This document shows, piece after piece, positions 27,814 to 36,895 of a stretch of 64,000 nucleotides of DNA. Numbering within the stretch: position 1 is the stretch's first letter; the number at the start of each line of letters is the position of its first letter. The position numbers were made by a program, and so were the translations under genes. The stretch is from Thalassospira tepidiphila MCCC 1A03514 (GTDB lineage: Bacteria; Pseudomonadota; Alphaproteobacteria; Rhodospirillales; Thalassospiraceae): positions 62,001 through 126,000 of the forward strand of contig NZ_JPVZ01000005.1 in assembly GCF_001662875.1 (NCBI RefSeq), written 5' to 3'. The notes below the pieces were generated by a model. That model was not told the DNA's origin, did not search any database, and saw only the letters and a program-made list of their open reading frames with translations.

Positions 27814-28466
27814 AGTCGAAGCCCGGTTTGTTCATCAGTTTCGAAGGCGGTGAAGGCAGCGGAAAGTCCACCCAGATCCACCATTTGGCAACCTGGTTCC
27901 GCGAGCAGGGCCGGGAAGTTGTAGTTACACGTGAACCTGGCGGCTCGCCGGGTGCCGAGGAAATCCGCAACCTTATTCTGACGGGCGATCCCGGTCGCTG
28001 GGACGCCGTAACCGAGGCGCTTCTGATGTTTGCGTCGCGTCGCGATCATGTTGAACGCACCATTCGTCCGGCCCTTGCCGAGGGAAAAGTCGTTCTTTGT
28101 GACCGGTTCGCGGACTCATCGGTTGTCTATCAGGGCTATGGCCATGGCCTTGGTGCAGACTATATCCGCAATCTCTGGAAACTGGCGATCGGCGATTTCA
28201 AACCTGATCTGACCGTAATTTTCGATCTGCCGCTTGAAGTTGGTCTTGACCGAGCTGGGGCACGCTTTGCCAATGTCAGTGCCGCCGAGGACCGCTATGA
28301 ACGCATGGGACTTGCATTTCACGAGCGCATACGTGACGGTTACCGCGAAATTGCAGCAACTGAAAAAGACCGTTGTGTCGTCATTGACGCCAGTGGAGAC
28401 ATCGAAAGCGTAGGTGAACGTGTCATCGCCGCTGTTCAGGGGCGCATTGCCGGGCAGGGGACCTGA
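27810..28466 (+). CDS. tmk: Thymidylate kinase
   Basis: A 218-residue kinase that converts dTMP to dTDP. The P-loop is FEGGEGSGKSTQ, the DR motif is in CDRFADSSVVYQG, and the LID region follows. The start is taken at GTG 27810, overlapping the carboxypeptidase stop as GTGA with a GGGGGG tract upstream; GTG 27795 is also in frame. It sits directly before holB, a frequent tmk-holB-metG-tatD order in proteobacteria. Confidence 0.96.
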   Translation: MKSKPGLFISFEGGEGSGKSTQIHHLATWFREQGREVVVTREPGGSPGAEEIRNLILTGDPGRWDAVTEALLMFASRRDHVERTIRPALAEGKVVLCDRFADSSVVYQGYGHGLGADYIRNLWKLAIGDFKPDLTVIFDLPLEVGLDRAGARFANVSAAEDRYERMGLAFHERIRDGYREIAATEKDRCVVIDASGDIESVGERVIAAVQGRIAGQGT

Positions 28467-28468
28467 TC

Positions 28469-29575
28469 ATGGCCAAGGACGACCTTCCCGAAGAAGAAAA
28501 CCCCTTTGAGCCGCGACGCAATGATGCTCTTCTTGGCCACGAAGAGGCCGAGAAAGTCATTCTTGATGCCTGGAACAGCAAACGCATGCATCACGCTTGG
28601 CTGCTCTGTGGCCCCAAGGGCGTCGGCAAGGCAACGCTTGCCTATCGTATGGCACGTTTTATCCTTTCTGGCGGCGGAAACAATGCCGGTGCAGGGCTGT
28701 TTGGCGACCAGAATGACGGTCTTTACGTCGATCCGGAAGACCCGGTAGCACGACGGATTGCTGGCGGCGGTCATGGTGATCTTAAGGTTATCGAGCGTCA
28801 GTACGACGACAAGAAGAAGCGCCTTCAGGGCGAAATCACCGTTGCCAGCGTGCGCACGGTTGGCAATTTCATGTCGAAGACCTCGGCAGAGGGCGGATGG
28901 CGGATCGTTATTGTTGATGCCGCCGATGAACTGAACCGCAATGCTGCCAACGCGATCTTGAAGGTTCTTGAAGAACCGCCAGTCAACGCCATGATGATCC
29001 TTGTTGCCCATCATCCGGGGCGGTTGCTGCCGACAATTCGGTCACGCTGTCGGCGCCTTAATCTTGGCCCACTGCAAGATCATCAGGTTGTCGATCTTCT
29101 TGGGCGTTATTGCCCGGATATGGATCTTGGCGCACGTGACGCACTTTCGGGGCTGGCAGAGGGCAGCATCGGCCGTGCACTTCAACTCCATGAAGTGGGC
29201 GGGCTTGAGCTTTATACCGAACTTGTCGATATCATCGCCGCACTACCCAATGCCGACGTCGCAGCCCAGCACAAGTTTGCAGAGCGTTTTTCACCGGCAG
29301 ACAAGGACGCAGCCTTTGCAACAATCACCGAACTGATGCATTGGTGGCTTGCGCGAATGATCCGGTTTGCCGCCACAGGGCAGGCTCCCCGCAAAGTCGT
29401 AGACGGTGAATTGCCCGCCATGCAGCGCATGGCAGCCGCGCAACCGCTTGATCAATGGCTGGAGGTATGGGAAAAGATCAACGAATTGATGGGCGCGACC
29501 CGCGGTTTGCATCTTGATCGCAAGCAAGCCTTGCTGAATGCATTCTTCATGCTTGAAGAAACCATGCGAACCTGA
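28469..29575 (+). CDS. holB: DNA polymerase III subunit delta'
   Basis: A 368-residue clamp-loader subunit of the AAA+ fold. It shows LLCGPKGVGKATLAYRMA (Walker A), VIVDAADELNRNAANAILK (delta' signature) with LEEPP, and the sensor RSRCRRL. With gamma/tau and delta it loads the sliding clamp. It begins 2 bp after tmk, so the two are co-transcribed. A hairpin terminator lies between it and metG. Confidence 0.95.
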   Translation: MAKDDLPEEENPFEPRRNDALLGHEEAEKVILDAWNSKRMHHAWLLCGPKGVGKATLAYRMARFILSGGGNNAGAGLFGDQNDGLYVDPEDPVARRIAGGGHGDLKVIERQYDDKKKRLQGEITVASVRTVGNFMSKTSAEGGWRIVIVDAADELNRNAANAILKVLEEPPVNAMMILVAHHPGRLLPTIRSRCRRLNLGPLQDHQVVDLLGRYCPDMDLGARDALSGLAEGSIGRALQLHEVGGLELYTELVDIIAALPNADVAAQHKFAERFSPADKDAAFATITELMHWWLARMIRFAATGQAPRKVVDGELPAMQRMAAAQPLDQWLEVWEKINELMGATRGLHLDRKQALLNAFFMLEETMRT

Positions 29576-29608
29576 CATCACTGCCCACATAACGAAATTT
29601 TGACCATC

Positions 29609-29630
29609 ACGGCCCATTTCGGGCCGTTTT
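29609..29630 (+). terminator. Short hairpin terminator after holB
   Basis: The stem acggccc (29609-29615) pairs with gggccgt (29621-29627), followed by tttgttt. It is short, so some read-through into metG is likely. Confidence 0.7.
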
Positions 29631-29661
29631 GTTTCACGACTTGCGCGAAGGATTTGCGACC

Positions 29662-31227
29662 ATGACCGGGCACAAACAGCCCTATTACATCACGACACCG
29701 ATCTATTACGTCAACGACAAGCCCCATATCGGCCATGCCTATACCACGCTTGCCTGTGACGTTCTGGCCCGCTTCAAGCGCCTGGACGGTTATGACGTGA
29801 TGTTCCTGACCGGAACCGATGAACACGGTCAAAAGGTCGATAAATCGGCCGCGGCCAAGGGCATTGCCCCACAGGCGTTTACAGACCAGGTTTCGCAAAA
29901 CTTCCGCGATCTTGCCGTTCATATGAACTATTCCAACGATGACTTCATACGCACAACGGAAGAACGTCATAAAAAGGCCTGTCAGGCGCTTTGGAATACG
30001 TTGCTTGAAAAGGGCGAGATTTATCTGGGCTCCTATGATGGCTGGTATTCGGTCCGTGACGAGGCGTTCTACGGCGAGAAGGAACTGATCGAAAAAGACG
30101 GCGAAAAACTCGCACCAACCGGTGCACCGGTGGAGTGGGTGTCTGAACCAAGTTATTTCTTCAAGTTGTCTGCTTGGGGCGACCGCCTGCTGGAATTCTA
30201 CGAACAGAACCCGGACTTCATCGCACCCCAGTCACGCCGCAACGAAGTGATAAGCTTTGTGAAGGGTGGCATGCATGATCTTTCCGTATCGCGTACCAGC
30301 TTCAAATGGGGCGTTCCGGTGCCAGGTGACGAAGACCACGTCATGTATGTCTGGCTCGATGCCCTAACCAACTATCTGACCGCGATCGGTTACCCGGATG
30401 CAGATCCGGCCAAACTTGAAAAATACTGGCCTGCTGACCTGCATATGGTCGGCAAGGATATCCTGCGTTTCCATGCTGTTTACTGGCCAGCCTTCCTTCT
30501 GGCTGCGGGTATCACACCACCCAAGCGCGTCTTTGCCCACGGCTGGTGGACCAACGAAGGCCAGAAGATCTCCAAATCGATCGGTAATGTGATTGATCCG
30601 TATGACCTGACCGATAAATACGGCCTGGATCAGACGCGTTATTTCCTGATGCGTGAAGTGCCGTTTGGCAATGATGGTGACTTTTCCCATCGTTCCATGG
30701 TCAACCGCATGAACAGCGAACTGGCCAATGATCTTGGCAATATGTGCCAGCGTGTTCTGTCGATGATCCACAAGAACTGCAACGCCGCGATCCCGACACC
30801 GGGCGAGTTTACTGACGCGGACAAGGAAATCCTCGCCAAGGCGCACGGCATGCTTGATACCGTGCGTCCGCTCTTTGACGAACAGGCGTTCAACAAGGGG
30901 CTGGAAGCGATCTGGAGCCTTGTGGGTGATGCCAACCGCTATGTCGATGAAATGGCGCCTTGGGGCCTGAAAAAGACCGATCCTGCACGTATGGAGACGG
31001 TTTTGTATGTGCTGGCCGAGGTCATTCGCCACGTCGGTATCCTTGTTCAACCAATCATGCCGGACTCAGCGGCCAAAATCCTTGATCAGCTGGTGCTGGC
31101 CGATGATCAGCGCGGGTTTGATGCGCTTGGTCCGAACAATGCCCTGAAACCGGGGTCGGGCATTCCGAAACCGGCTGGCGTTTTCCCGCGCTATGTCGAG
31201 ACCGAGGATGAAGGAGAGAAGGCATGA
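29662..31227 (+). CDS. metG: Methionyl-tRNA synthetase
   Basis: A 521-residue class I synthetase that charges tRNA-Met. It shows the HIGH motif as HIGHAY (residues 22-27), KMSKS as KISKS (near residue 300), and an anticodon-binding helical C-terminal domain. It is the shorter MetG form without the C-terminal dimerisation domain. The ATG at 29662 has GAAGGA nine bases upstream; the open frame extends to a TTG at 29629. It overlaps tatD by 4 bp. Confidence 0.96.
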   Translation: MTGHKQPYYITTPIYYVNDKPHIGHAYTTLACDVLARFKRLDGYDVMFLTGTDEHGQKVDKSAAAKGIAPQAFTDQVSQNFRDLAVHMNYSNDDFIRTTEERHKKACQALWNTLLEKGEIYLGSYDGWYSVRDEAFYGEKELIEKDGEKLAPTGAPVEWVSEPSYFFKLSAWGDRLLEFYEQNPDFIAPQSRRNEVISFVKGGMHDLSVSRTSFKWGVPVPGDEDHVMYVWLDALTNYLTAIGYPDADPAKLEKYWPADLHMVGKDILRFHAVYWPAFLLAAGITPPKRVFAHGWWTNEGQKISKSIGNVIDPYDLTDKYGLDQTRYFLMREVPFGNDGDFSHRSMVNRMNSELANDLGNMCQRVLSMIHKNCNAAIPTPGEFTDADKEILAKAHGMLDTVRPLFDEQAFNKGLEAIWSLVGDANRYVDEMAPWGLKKTDPARMETVLYVLAEVIRHVGILVQPIMPDSAAKILDQLVLADDQRGFDALGPNNALKPGSGIPKPAGVFPRYVETEDEGEKA

Positions 31228-32036
31228 ATGTCGCCCTTGTCGACAGCCACTGCCATCTGGACTACCCGCAGTTTTCCGACGATCTGAGCGGAACCCTTGC
31301 GCGGGCCAAAAACGCCGGCGTTGGCATGATGGTCAGCATCGGCGTTAAACTGACGACCTTTGACAAGGTCCGCGCGGTTGCCGAACAATCTGATCATATC
31401 TATTGCACGATTGGCGTTCATCCACACGAAGCCGGCGAGGAGGGGCTTTCAAGCCCCGATGCGCTGATCGAAAAGGCATCCGACCCGAAAGTCATCGGTA
31501 TCGGCGAAAGCGGTCTTGATTATTTCTACGACAATGCCCCGCGCGATGCGCAGCAGCAAAGCTTTCGTGCCCATATCGCGGCTTGCCGCGAAACGGGTTT
31601 GCCCTTGATCGTCCATACCCGTGATGCCGATGACGACACCATGGATATTCTGGAAGAAGAATATGAAAAGGGGCCGTTTACCGGCGTTATTCATTGCTTT
31701 TCCAGTTCGGCAACGCTGGCACAGCGTGCGTTGAAGATCGGATTTTATATTTCTTGCTCGGGTATCATCACCTTTAATTCGGCCAAAGAAATTCGTGCCG
31801 CTGTTGAAGACGTACCGCTGGATCGGCTGTTGGTGGAAACCGACGCGCCGTATCTGGCACCAGTGCCCAAGCGCGGCAAACCGAATGAACCGAGCTACGT
31901 TGCCCATACAGCAGCCAAGCTGGCCGAAATCAAAGGTGTAACAGTTGAAGAAATCACGCGAATAACGACGGATAACTTCTTCAAACTGTTCACAAAAGCC
32001 GATCGGAACAACCTGCTTGCGCTGGGAGCAGAATAG
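31224..32036 (+). CDS. TatD family metal-dependent hydrolase (deoxyribonuclease)
   Basis: A 270-residue TIM-barrel metallo-hydrolase. It shows DSHCHLD (residues 8-14), GVHPHEA, GIGESGLDYF, VHTRDADDD, VIHCFS and ETDAPYLAPVP. The family has 3'-5' DNase activity and D-aminoacyl-tRNA deacylase-like members. It overlaps the end of metG by 4 bp (ATGA) and is followed 2 bp later by a metallo-beta-lactamase-fold gene, so this is one operon. Confidence 0.95.
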   Translation: MNVALVDSHCHLDYPQFSDDLSGTLARAKNAGVGMMVSIGVKLTTFDKVRAVAEQSDHIYCTIGVHPHEAGEEGLSSPDALIEKASDPKVIGIGESGLDYFYDNAPRDAQQQSFRAHIAACRETGLPLIVHTRDADDDTMDILEEEYEKGPFTGVIHCFSSSATLAQRALKIGFYISCSGIITFNSAKEIRAAVEDVPLDRLLVETDAPYLAPVPKRGKPNEPSYVAHTAAKLAEIKGVTVEEITRITTDNFFKLFTKADRNNLLALGAE

Positions 32037-32038
32037 CA

Positions 32039-32812
32039 GTGACGAAGGTAACCATCCTTGGCTGCGGCTCCTCAAATGGTGTGCCATCGGTTGGCCTTGG
32101 ATGGGGAAAGTGCGACCCGAACAATCCGAAAAACCAACGTTTACGCAGCTCGATCCTGATCGAGGAAGCTGGGAAAAAGATCCTTGTCGACGTGACACCT
32201 GATTTTCGCCAGCAGGCGCTGACGCACGGGATCGACCACGTCGATGCGATCCTGTTTACCCATTCGCATGCCGATCACGTGCATGGCATTGATGATGTTC
32301 GCTGGCTGAATGTCGCCATGGAACGTCCGATTGATATCTATGCCAATGCACAGACAATCTCGGACATTGATCATCGCTTCAATTATGTCTTCACGCCGCT
32401 GCCAGAAGGCGTTGAGTTCTATTTCAAGCCGGTATTGATCCCGCATGTCATCACGGGGCCAATCACGCCAGCAGGGGTCCCAATCACGGTTTTCAGCCAA
32501 GACCACGGCTATGGCGAGACCCTGGGGTTCAAGATAGGGAAGTTTGCCTATTCAACGGATGTCGTTGAGTTCCCTGAAGAATCCAAAGAACATCTCTATG
32601 ATCTGGATGTTTGGGTCGTGGATTGCTTGCGGCATCGTCCGCACAACACGCACGCACATCTCGAAAAACTTCTGGGCTGGGTCGAAGAGTTCAAACCCAA
32701 GCAAGTCTACATGACGCACATGGGCATCCAGTTTGACTACGCACAGGCGATGGCCGATACTCCAGACCACGTCGAACCAGCTTATGATGGCTTGGTTATT
32801 GAGGTGAACTAA
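32039..32812 (+). CDS. MBL-fold metallo-hydrolase (PhnP-like)
   Basis: A 257-residue metallo-beta-lactamase-fold protein with the motif THSHADHVHGIDD, and metal-binding histidines later in DCLRHRPHNTHA and THMG. It begins LGCGSSNGVPSVG, the N-terminus typical of PhnP/YycJ-like phosphodiesterases. The GTG start at 32039 is 2 bp after tatD. Its location after tatD rather than in a phosphonate operon argues for a general phosphodiesterase role. Its 3' end is the left boundary of the defence island. Confidence 0.9.
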   Translation: MTKVTILGCGSSNGVPSVGLGWGKCDPNNPKNQRLRSSILIEEAGKKILVDVTPDFRQQALTHGIDHVDAILFTHSHADHVHGIDDVRWLNVAMERPIDIYANAQTISDIDHRFNYVFTPLPEGVEFYFKPVLIPHVITGPITPAGVPITVFSQDHGYGETLGFKIGKFAYSTDVVEFPEESKEHLYDLDVWVVDCLRHRPHNTHAHLEKLLGWVEEFKPKQVYMTHMGIQFDYAQAMADTPDHVEPAYDGLVIEVN

Positions 32813-32912
32813 GGACAAAAGACTTCAGAGGTGAGGTCGAAATGTCCTAACTCGACACCACGTCGAATAGTTGCAAATAGTATCATTTCGGCACCTGTTG
32901 CTATTCATTTGA

Positions 32913-32969
32913 GCGCTTTGATCGTGAAGAAGTGCAAGCCATAGGCTCACTTCTTCACGATCAAAGTGC
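32913..32969. repeat. Large inverted repeat at the left end of the defence island
   Basis: The arms 32913-32934 and 32948-32969 are complementary over 22 positions, with 19 perfect contiguous pairs and one wobble further out. The central spacer is 13 nt. No T-run follows. It lies 100 bp past the last core gene. Confidence 0.8.
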
Positions 32970-33088
32970 AACCAACTTATCTATTTGTGTTGCCCTTTAA
33001 ATTTTCTGAAAATGTTGTGTTGAGAAAAGAGCTCTGCACGAAAGAATAAGCTGTTTGGGCTCATATCATTGTTCGAGTTCTGACAGAC

Positions 33089-33454
33089 ATGATCAACGAA
33101 TGTAGGAGCAAGTTCCCACTAGGCCCTGAACCTCGTTATTTGGAAAATCCCGATCAGCAGCTGCTTTAACTTCCTGAAGCGATGGCGGCCGAATATTCTT
33201 GCGAATTTATTGACTTGCCATCCGAGCACCTTGGATTGTTGTTCTGCCAGTCCATGATCAGCAAGATAACACAACCGGTCAGCTCTCCATGAGGTGAAAT
33301 AACCGGAAGTATATTGGAGGCGAGAGCATTTTCGTTGAAATATATTACCGTTTTGGGCAACTTGGATAATACTCCATTTTGGGTTCTCGTAAGTGAATAT
33401 AAAATTGATCTGCCGGCAGAACGCGCTAAAATTAAAGTCCGGCAGAGAAGATGA
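33089..33454 (+). pseudogene. Decayed reading frame immediately upstream of the methyltransferase gene
   Basis: One frame starting at ATG 33089 reads like coding sequence for 121 codons except for two stops, TAA at 33167 and TGA at 33290. Segments include GPEPRYLENPD, EFIDLPSEHLGLLF and NLDNTPFWVLVSEYKIDLP. Its final TGA (33452-33454) overlaps the methyltransferase ATG, the same coupling used by all later genes of the operon. It may be a lost regulatory or accessory gene. No family is recognised, and a chance open frame remains possible. Confidence 0.35.
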
Positions 33455-34998
33455 ATGATAATAAATATAAAATGTTTCCAGTAATTGATATCTTTGCCGG
33501 TCCCGGTGGCCTCGGAGAAGGATTCGCCTCTTACATTGATGAGCGGCGCAAAAGTAGGTTCCGAAACACCATATCAATCGAACGGGAGAGATTACCGCAT
33601 CAAACCCTTTTGCTTCGTCATTTCTTTAGGAGCTTCGAGAAGGAAGCGCCCAATGAATATTATCAGTATCTCGAAGGCGAAATTACGCGTGAGCAGCTTT
33701 ATGCTCGGTTTCCTGAAAAGCATTATGAGGCCCAACAGACTGCTCATTGCATCGAGCTGGGACCCAAAAACCACGAAAATGTAAGGAAGTTAATTTCCAG
33801 TAAGTTGCGCGATGACAGCCCGTGGGTCCTAGTCGGTGGACCTCCATGCCAAGCATATTCACTCGTCGGCCGCTCGCGAATGATGAATGATCCAAAATTC
33901 AAAATGGACGAACGACACTTTCTTTACAGGGAGTATCTGCGCATCATCGCCGACCATCGGCCGCCAGTATTTGTGATGGAAAATGTTAAGGGCCTACTTT
34001 CCGCGAAAGTCGGAGCGGAACAAGTGATCCGAATGATTATTTCCGACTTGTCCCACCCGGAAGCAGCGCTCAATGATGGAAAGGGTGATCTTCACTATAA
34101 GCTATATTCATTGGTCTCGGAGGAGCCGATTGACAAAGATGCAGATCCAAGAGAGTTCCTCGTAAAGGCTGAAGAATTTGGCGTTCCGCAGGCGCGGCAC
34201 CGTATGTTCATTCTGGGCGTAAGAAACGACTGTAAGATCAGGCCCACGCAGTTGCAGCGGCATGAAGCGCCAAACGTCAAACAAACAATCGGACAACTGC
34301 CAAAAATCAGAAGTACTCTTTCCAAGGAGAAAGACGATGCCGAACGGTGGCTCAATGTTATCGCAGGTATGGAAGTGTCCGAGAGCCCTCCCCACGGCTC
34401 CAAAGAAGTTTGGAATGTCTGGAAACAAATACGCAGGTCTCTGAACACACCGATGGACTGGCCGGAGCAGCCTAAATCGTATCTCTACAGAAAAAGTCCA
34501 AAGTCCAATCATCCTGCCCTAAAATACATGCAGGACGACAGGCTAACGGTTCTCACAGGCCACGAAGCCCGGGGCCATATGGCATCTGATCTGCATCGCT
34601 ACTTCTTTGCGGCCAACTTTGCGGACGTTATAGGAAAGAGTCCCAAACTTTCAGATTTTCCTGAGTCCCTGCTCCCTCATCATCGGAATGTGACGGAAGG
34701 AAGGGAGGGGAAAATGTTCTCCGACCGGTTCCGTGTTCAGCTCGGTGGATTGGTCTCGACAACGATCACATCCCACATCTCCAAGGATGGACACTACTTC
34801 ATTCACTACGATCCGCTCCAATGCAGGAGTCTAACCGTTCGAGAAGCAGCACGCCTTCAGACGTTTCCAGACAACTACAGTTTTGAAGGGCCGCGAACGG
34901 CACAGTATCATCAGGTCGGTAATGCCGTCCCTCCTTATCTGGCCTCGCAGATTGCAGCCATTGTCTGTGAACTTCTTGAACAGATAGCGGAGCCTTGA
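33451..34998 (+). CDS. DNA C5-cytosine methyltransferase
   Basis: A 515-residue Dcm-type enzyme. Motif I is DIFAGPGGLGEGF (13-25), motif IV GGPPCQAYS with catalytic C133, motif VI MENVKG, motif VIII QARHRMFILG, and motif X YHQVGNAVPPYLA. An insertion of about 70 residues between motifs I and IV is larger than in the simplest family members. It is the first intact gene of the six-gene defence operon and overlaps vsr (TGATG). It presumably marks self DNA; the target sequence is unknown. Confidence 0.95.
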   Translation: MNDNKYKMFPVIDIFAGPGGLGEGFASYIDERRKSRFRNTISIERERLPHQTLLLRHFFRSFEKEAPNEYYQYLEGEITREQLYARFPEKHYEAQQTAHCIELGPKNHENVRKLISSKLRDDSPWVLVGGPPCQAYSLVGRSRMMNDPKFKMDERHFLYREYLRIIADHRPPVFVMENVKGLLSAKVGAEQVIRMIISDLSHPEAALNDGKGDLHYKLYSLVSEEPIDKDADPREFLVKAEEFGVPQARHRMFILGVRNDCKIRPTQLQRHEAPNVKQTIGQLPKIRSTLSKEKDDAERWLNVIAGMEVSESPPHGSKEVWNVWKQIRRSLNTPMDWPEQPKSYLYRKSPKSNHPALKYMQDDRLTVLTGHEARGHMASDLHRYFFAANFADVIGKSPKLSDFPESLLPHHRNVTEGREGKMFSDRFRVQLGGLVSTTITSHISKDGHYFIHYDPLQCRSLTVREAARLQTFPDNYSFEGPRTAQYHQVGNAVPPYLASQIAAIVCELLEQIAEP

Positions 34999-35417
34999 TG
35001 GTAGATTCCCTGTGCCCTGAGCATCGCAGTTGGAATATGTCGCGGATCAGAAGTCGCGACACCAAACCAGAACTGCTCTTGCGCTCCATGCTTCATCGCG
35101 CAGGACTAAGATTCAGGCTTCATCGGCGAGACCTACCGGGCAGTCCTGATATTGTACTGCCAAAATACTCAACCGTGATTTTCGTACATGGGTGCTACTG
35201 GCATCGGCATAAGGGCTGCAAAAAGACGACCACGCCTTCAACTCGTACTAGTTTCTGGGAAGCGAAATTCGCGCGCAACGTTGAGCGTGATGAGCACAAC
35301 ATCCTTGCGCTAAAAGCAGCCGGCTGGCAGCCTCTCGTGGTTTGGGAGTGCGAGCTGAAACGGGATCCCATGAGCGTGCTGAAGTATATTGAACAGGAAC
35401 TGAGGAGGCAGGACTGA
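34998..35417 (+). CDS. vsr: Very short patch repair endonuclease Vsr
   Basis: A 139-residue nuclease of the Vsr family (PF03852). It begins with the NMSRIRSRDTKPE signature, with catalytic and zinc-site residues in PGSPDIVLPK and FVHGCYWHRHKGC. Vsr nicks at T:G mismatches that arise when 5-methylcytosine deaminates, so it fits the adjacent cytosine methyltransferase. Its start overlaps the methyltransferase stop, and its own stop overlaps the start of the GHKL ATPase gene. Confidence 0.95.
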   Translation: MVDSLCPEHRSWNMSRIRSRDTKPELLLRSMLHRAGLRFRLHRRDLPGSPDIVLPKYSTVIFVHGCYWHRHKGCKKTTTPSTRTSFWEAKFARNVERDEHNILALKAAGWQPLVVWECELKRDPMSVLKYIEQELRRQD

Positions 35418-36895
35418 TGGCACGGGAGCATCCTCTTCCACCAAGCGCTGCATCTTTATCGGCATCAATGCGTGATCTTGGTTATTCTCTTGAAACTGCC
35501 GTTGCTGATCTCATCGACAACAGCATCTCAGCGGATGCCAACGAAGTTAAGATATTCTGCGATCTCTCTGGAGACACCCCCATTCTCTGCATCATCGATA
35601 ATGGTTGCGGAATGGTCGAGGACGACCTGATTGCGGCGATGCGGCATGGCACTGCAAATCCCAAATTGCCTCGCAAAGCTACAGACCTTGGACGTTTCGG
35701 ACTGGGCCTGAAGACGGCATCGTTTTCTCAGTGTCGCAGTCTTACAGTCGTCAGCAGGCGGGATAGTTCGATCTGCGGCGCCGAATGGAACCTCGATCTT
35801 ATCGACAATCGTGATGACTGGCTGCTCAATATCCTAGATCAGGAAGAAATCACAACACTGCCTTATGTCGATCACCTAACGTCAAATGGAACTATAATAC
35901 TTTGGCGGGAGCTTGACCGCCTGTTCGAGGACGAAACTGGCACCAAGCGAGACGAGATCGTCAATGAAAAGCTTGACGCTCTCGAACGCCACCTATCTTT
36001 GGTCTTTCACCGCTTTCTTGCCGGTGAGATCAAGGGGCGCAAGATCAGCATTTTTGTCAATGGCCACCCTGTTGAAGAGTTCGATCCGTTCTGCCGGAAG
36101 AACAGTGCAATCCAACGTCTTCCTGAAGAAATTGTTCACGTAGGCGGAGCCGTGGTGACGATGCGGCCCTATATTCTGCCGCATCACAGTAGACTTTCCC
36201 CTTCTGAATACCAGTTCTATCAAAATCGAAGCGATTTCATCTCCAATCAGGGTGCATACATCTATAGGGGCGGTCGCCTAATGGCTTGGGGTGACTGGTT
36301 CCGTCTGGTGCCAAAGGGAGAAGCTACCAAACTTGCAAGGGTTAGGATTGACTTTCCCAATACACTTGACGAGTCATGGACTATAGACATCAAAAAATCC
36401 CGCGCGCGCCCCCCTCACGCGGTCCGGGAACGTCTGCGTCAGATTATCGCGAAGATCACTGATCGAAGCACCACAGTGCATAGAGCTAGGGGGCAGAAGC
36501 TATTTCAGGAAGTCGAAGCCCCCCTATGGGAGCGGTATGCCGACAGCGGGGGCATTCGTTTTGAGGTGAACCGGGAACACCCACTGGTTCTCTCACTTCG
36601 TAGCAAGCTTGATGGTGCCGGTGAGCGCCAGCTCCTTATGCTTATTGAATCCATTGGTCACGCTCTACCCGTAGAGATGATCTATTCGGATTACTCGCAG
36701 CACCCCAAAGAATTTGGTTCTGAAGCAGTTGAGAAAGAAGAGCTGATTCGCCGCTTGGAGGCACTTCGAGAGGTTCTCTATGGCCCGGAGGGCGGGAATT
36801 CCGCAGGTTTTAGGGAAGTGGCAAAATCAATCAGAATATTTGAGAATAGAGCAGATATATTAGAAAACTATATTGCGGAGAATTTTTATGAATGA
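35417..36895 (+). CDS. MutL/MORC-like GHKL ATPase of a restriction operon
   Basis: A 492-residue protein with a Bergerat-fold ATPase domain: motif N1 AVADLIDNSIS (about 29-39), motif N2 IIDNGCGM (59-66), and the ATP lid LGRFGLGLKTAS (91-102). An S5-like domain follows, then a long C-terminal region including WTIDIKKSRARPP. Bacterial relatives of eukaryotic MORC ATPases are found in operons with C5-methylases, Vsr and Z1 proteins, as here. It probably acts as an ATP-dependent DNA clamp for the system. Its stop overlaps the next start by 8 bp. Confidence 0.88.
   Translation: MAREHPLPPSAASLSASMRDLGYSLETAVADLIDNSISADANEVKIFCDLSGDTPILCIIDNGCGMVEDDLIAAMRHGTANPKLPRKATDLGRFGLGLKTASFSQCRSLTVVSRRDSSICGAEWNLDLIDNRDDWLLNILDQEEITTLPYVDHLTSNGTIILWRELDRLFEDETGTKRDEIVNEKLDALERHLSLVFHRFLAGEIKGRKISIFVNGHPVEEFDPFCRKNSAIQRLPEEIVHVGGAVVTMRPYILPHHSRLSPSEYQFYQNRSDFISNQGAYIYRGGRLMAWGDWFRLVPKGEATKLARVRIDFPNTLDESWTIDIKKSRARPPHAVRERLRQIIAKITDRSTTVHRARGQKLFQEVEAPLWERYADSGGIRFEVNREHPLVLSLRSKLDGAGERQLLMLIESIGHALPVEMIYSDYSQHPKEFGSEAVEKEELIRRLEALREVLYGPEGGNSAGFREVAKSIRIFENRADILENYIAENFYE

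Noticed and set aside
32039-32812. Naming the MBL-fold gene phnP
   Set aside because: No C-P lyase genes are nearby and it belongs to the metG-tatD operon, so a phosphonate role is not supported.
33119-33577. A 152-codon minus-strand open frame across the methyltransferase start
   Set aside because: It overlaps the well-supported methyltransferase N-terminus and reads as low-complexity, non-family sequence, so it is probably the shadow of the other strand.
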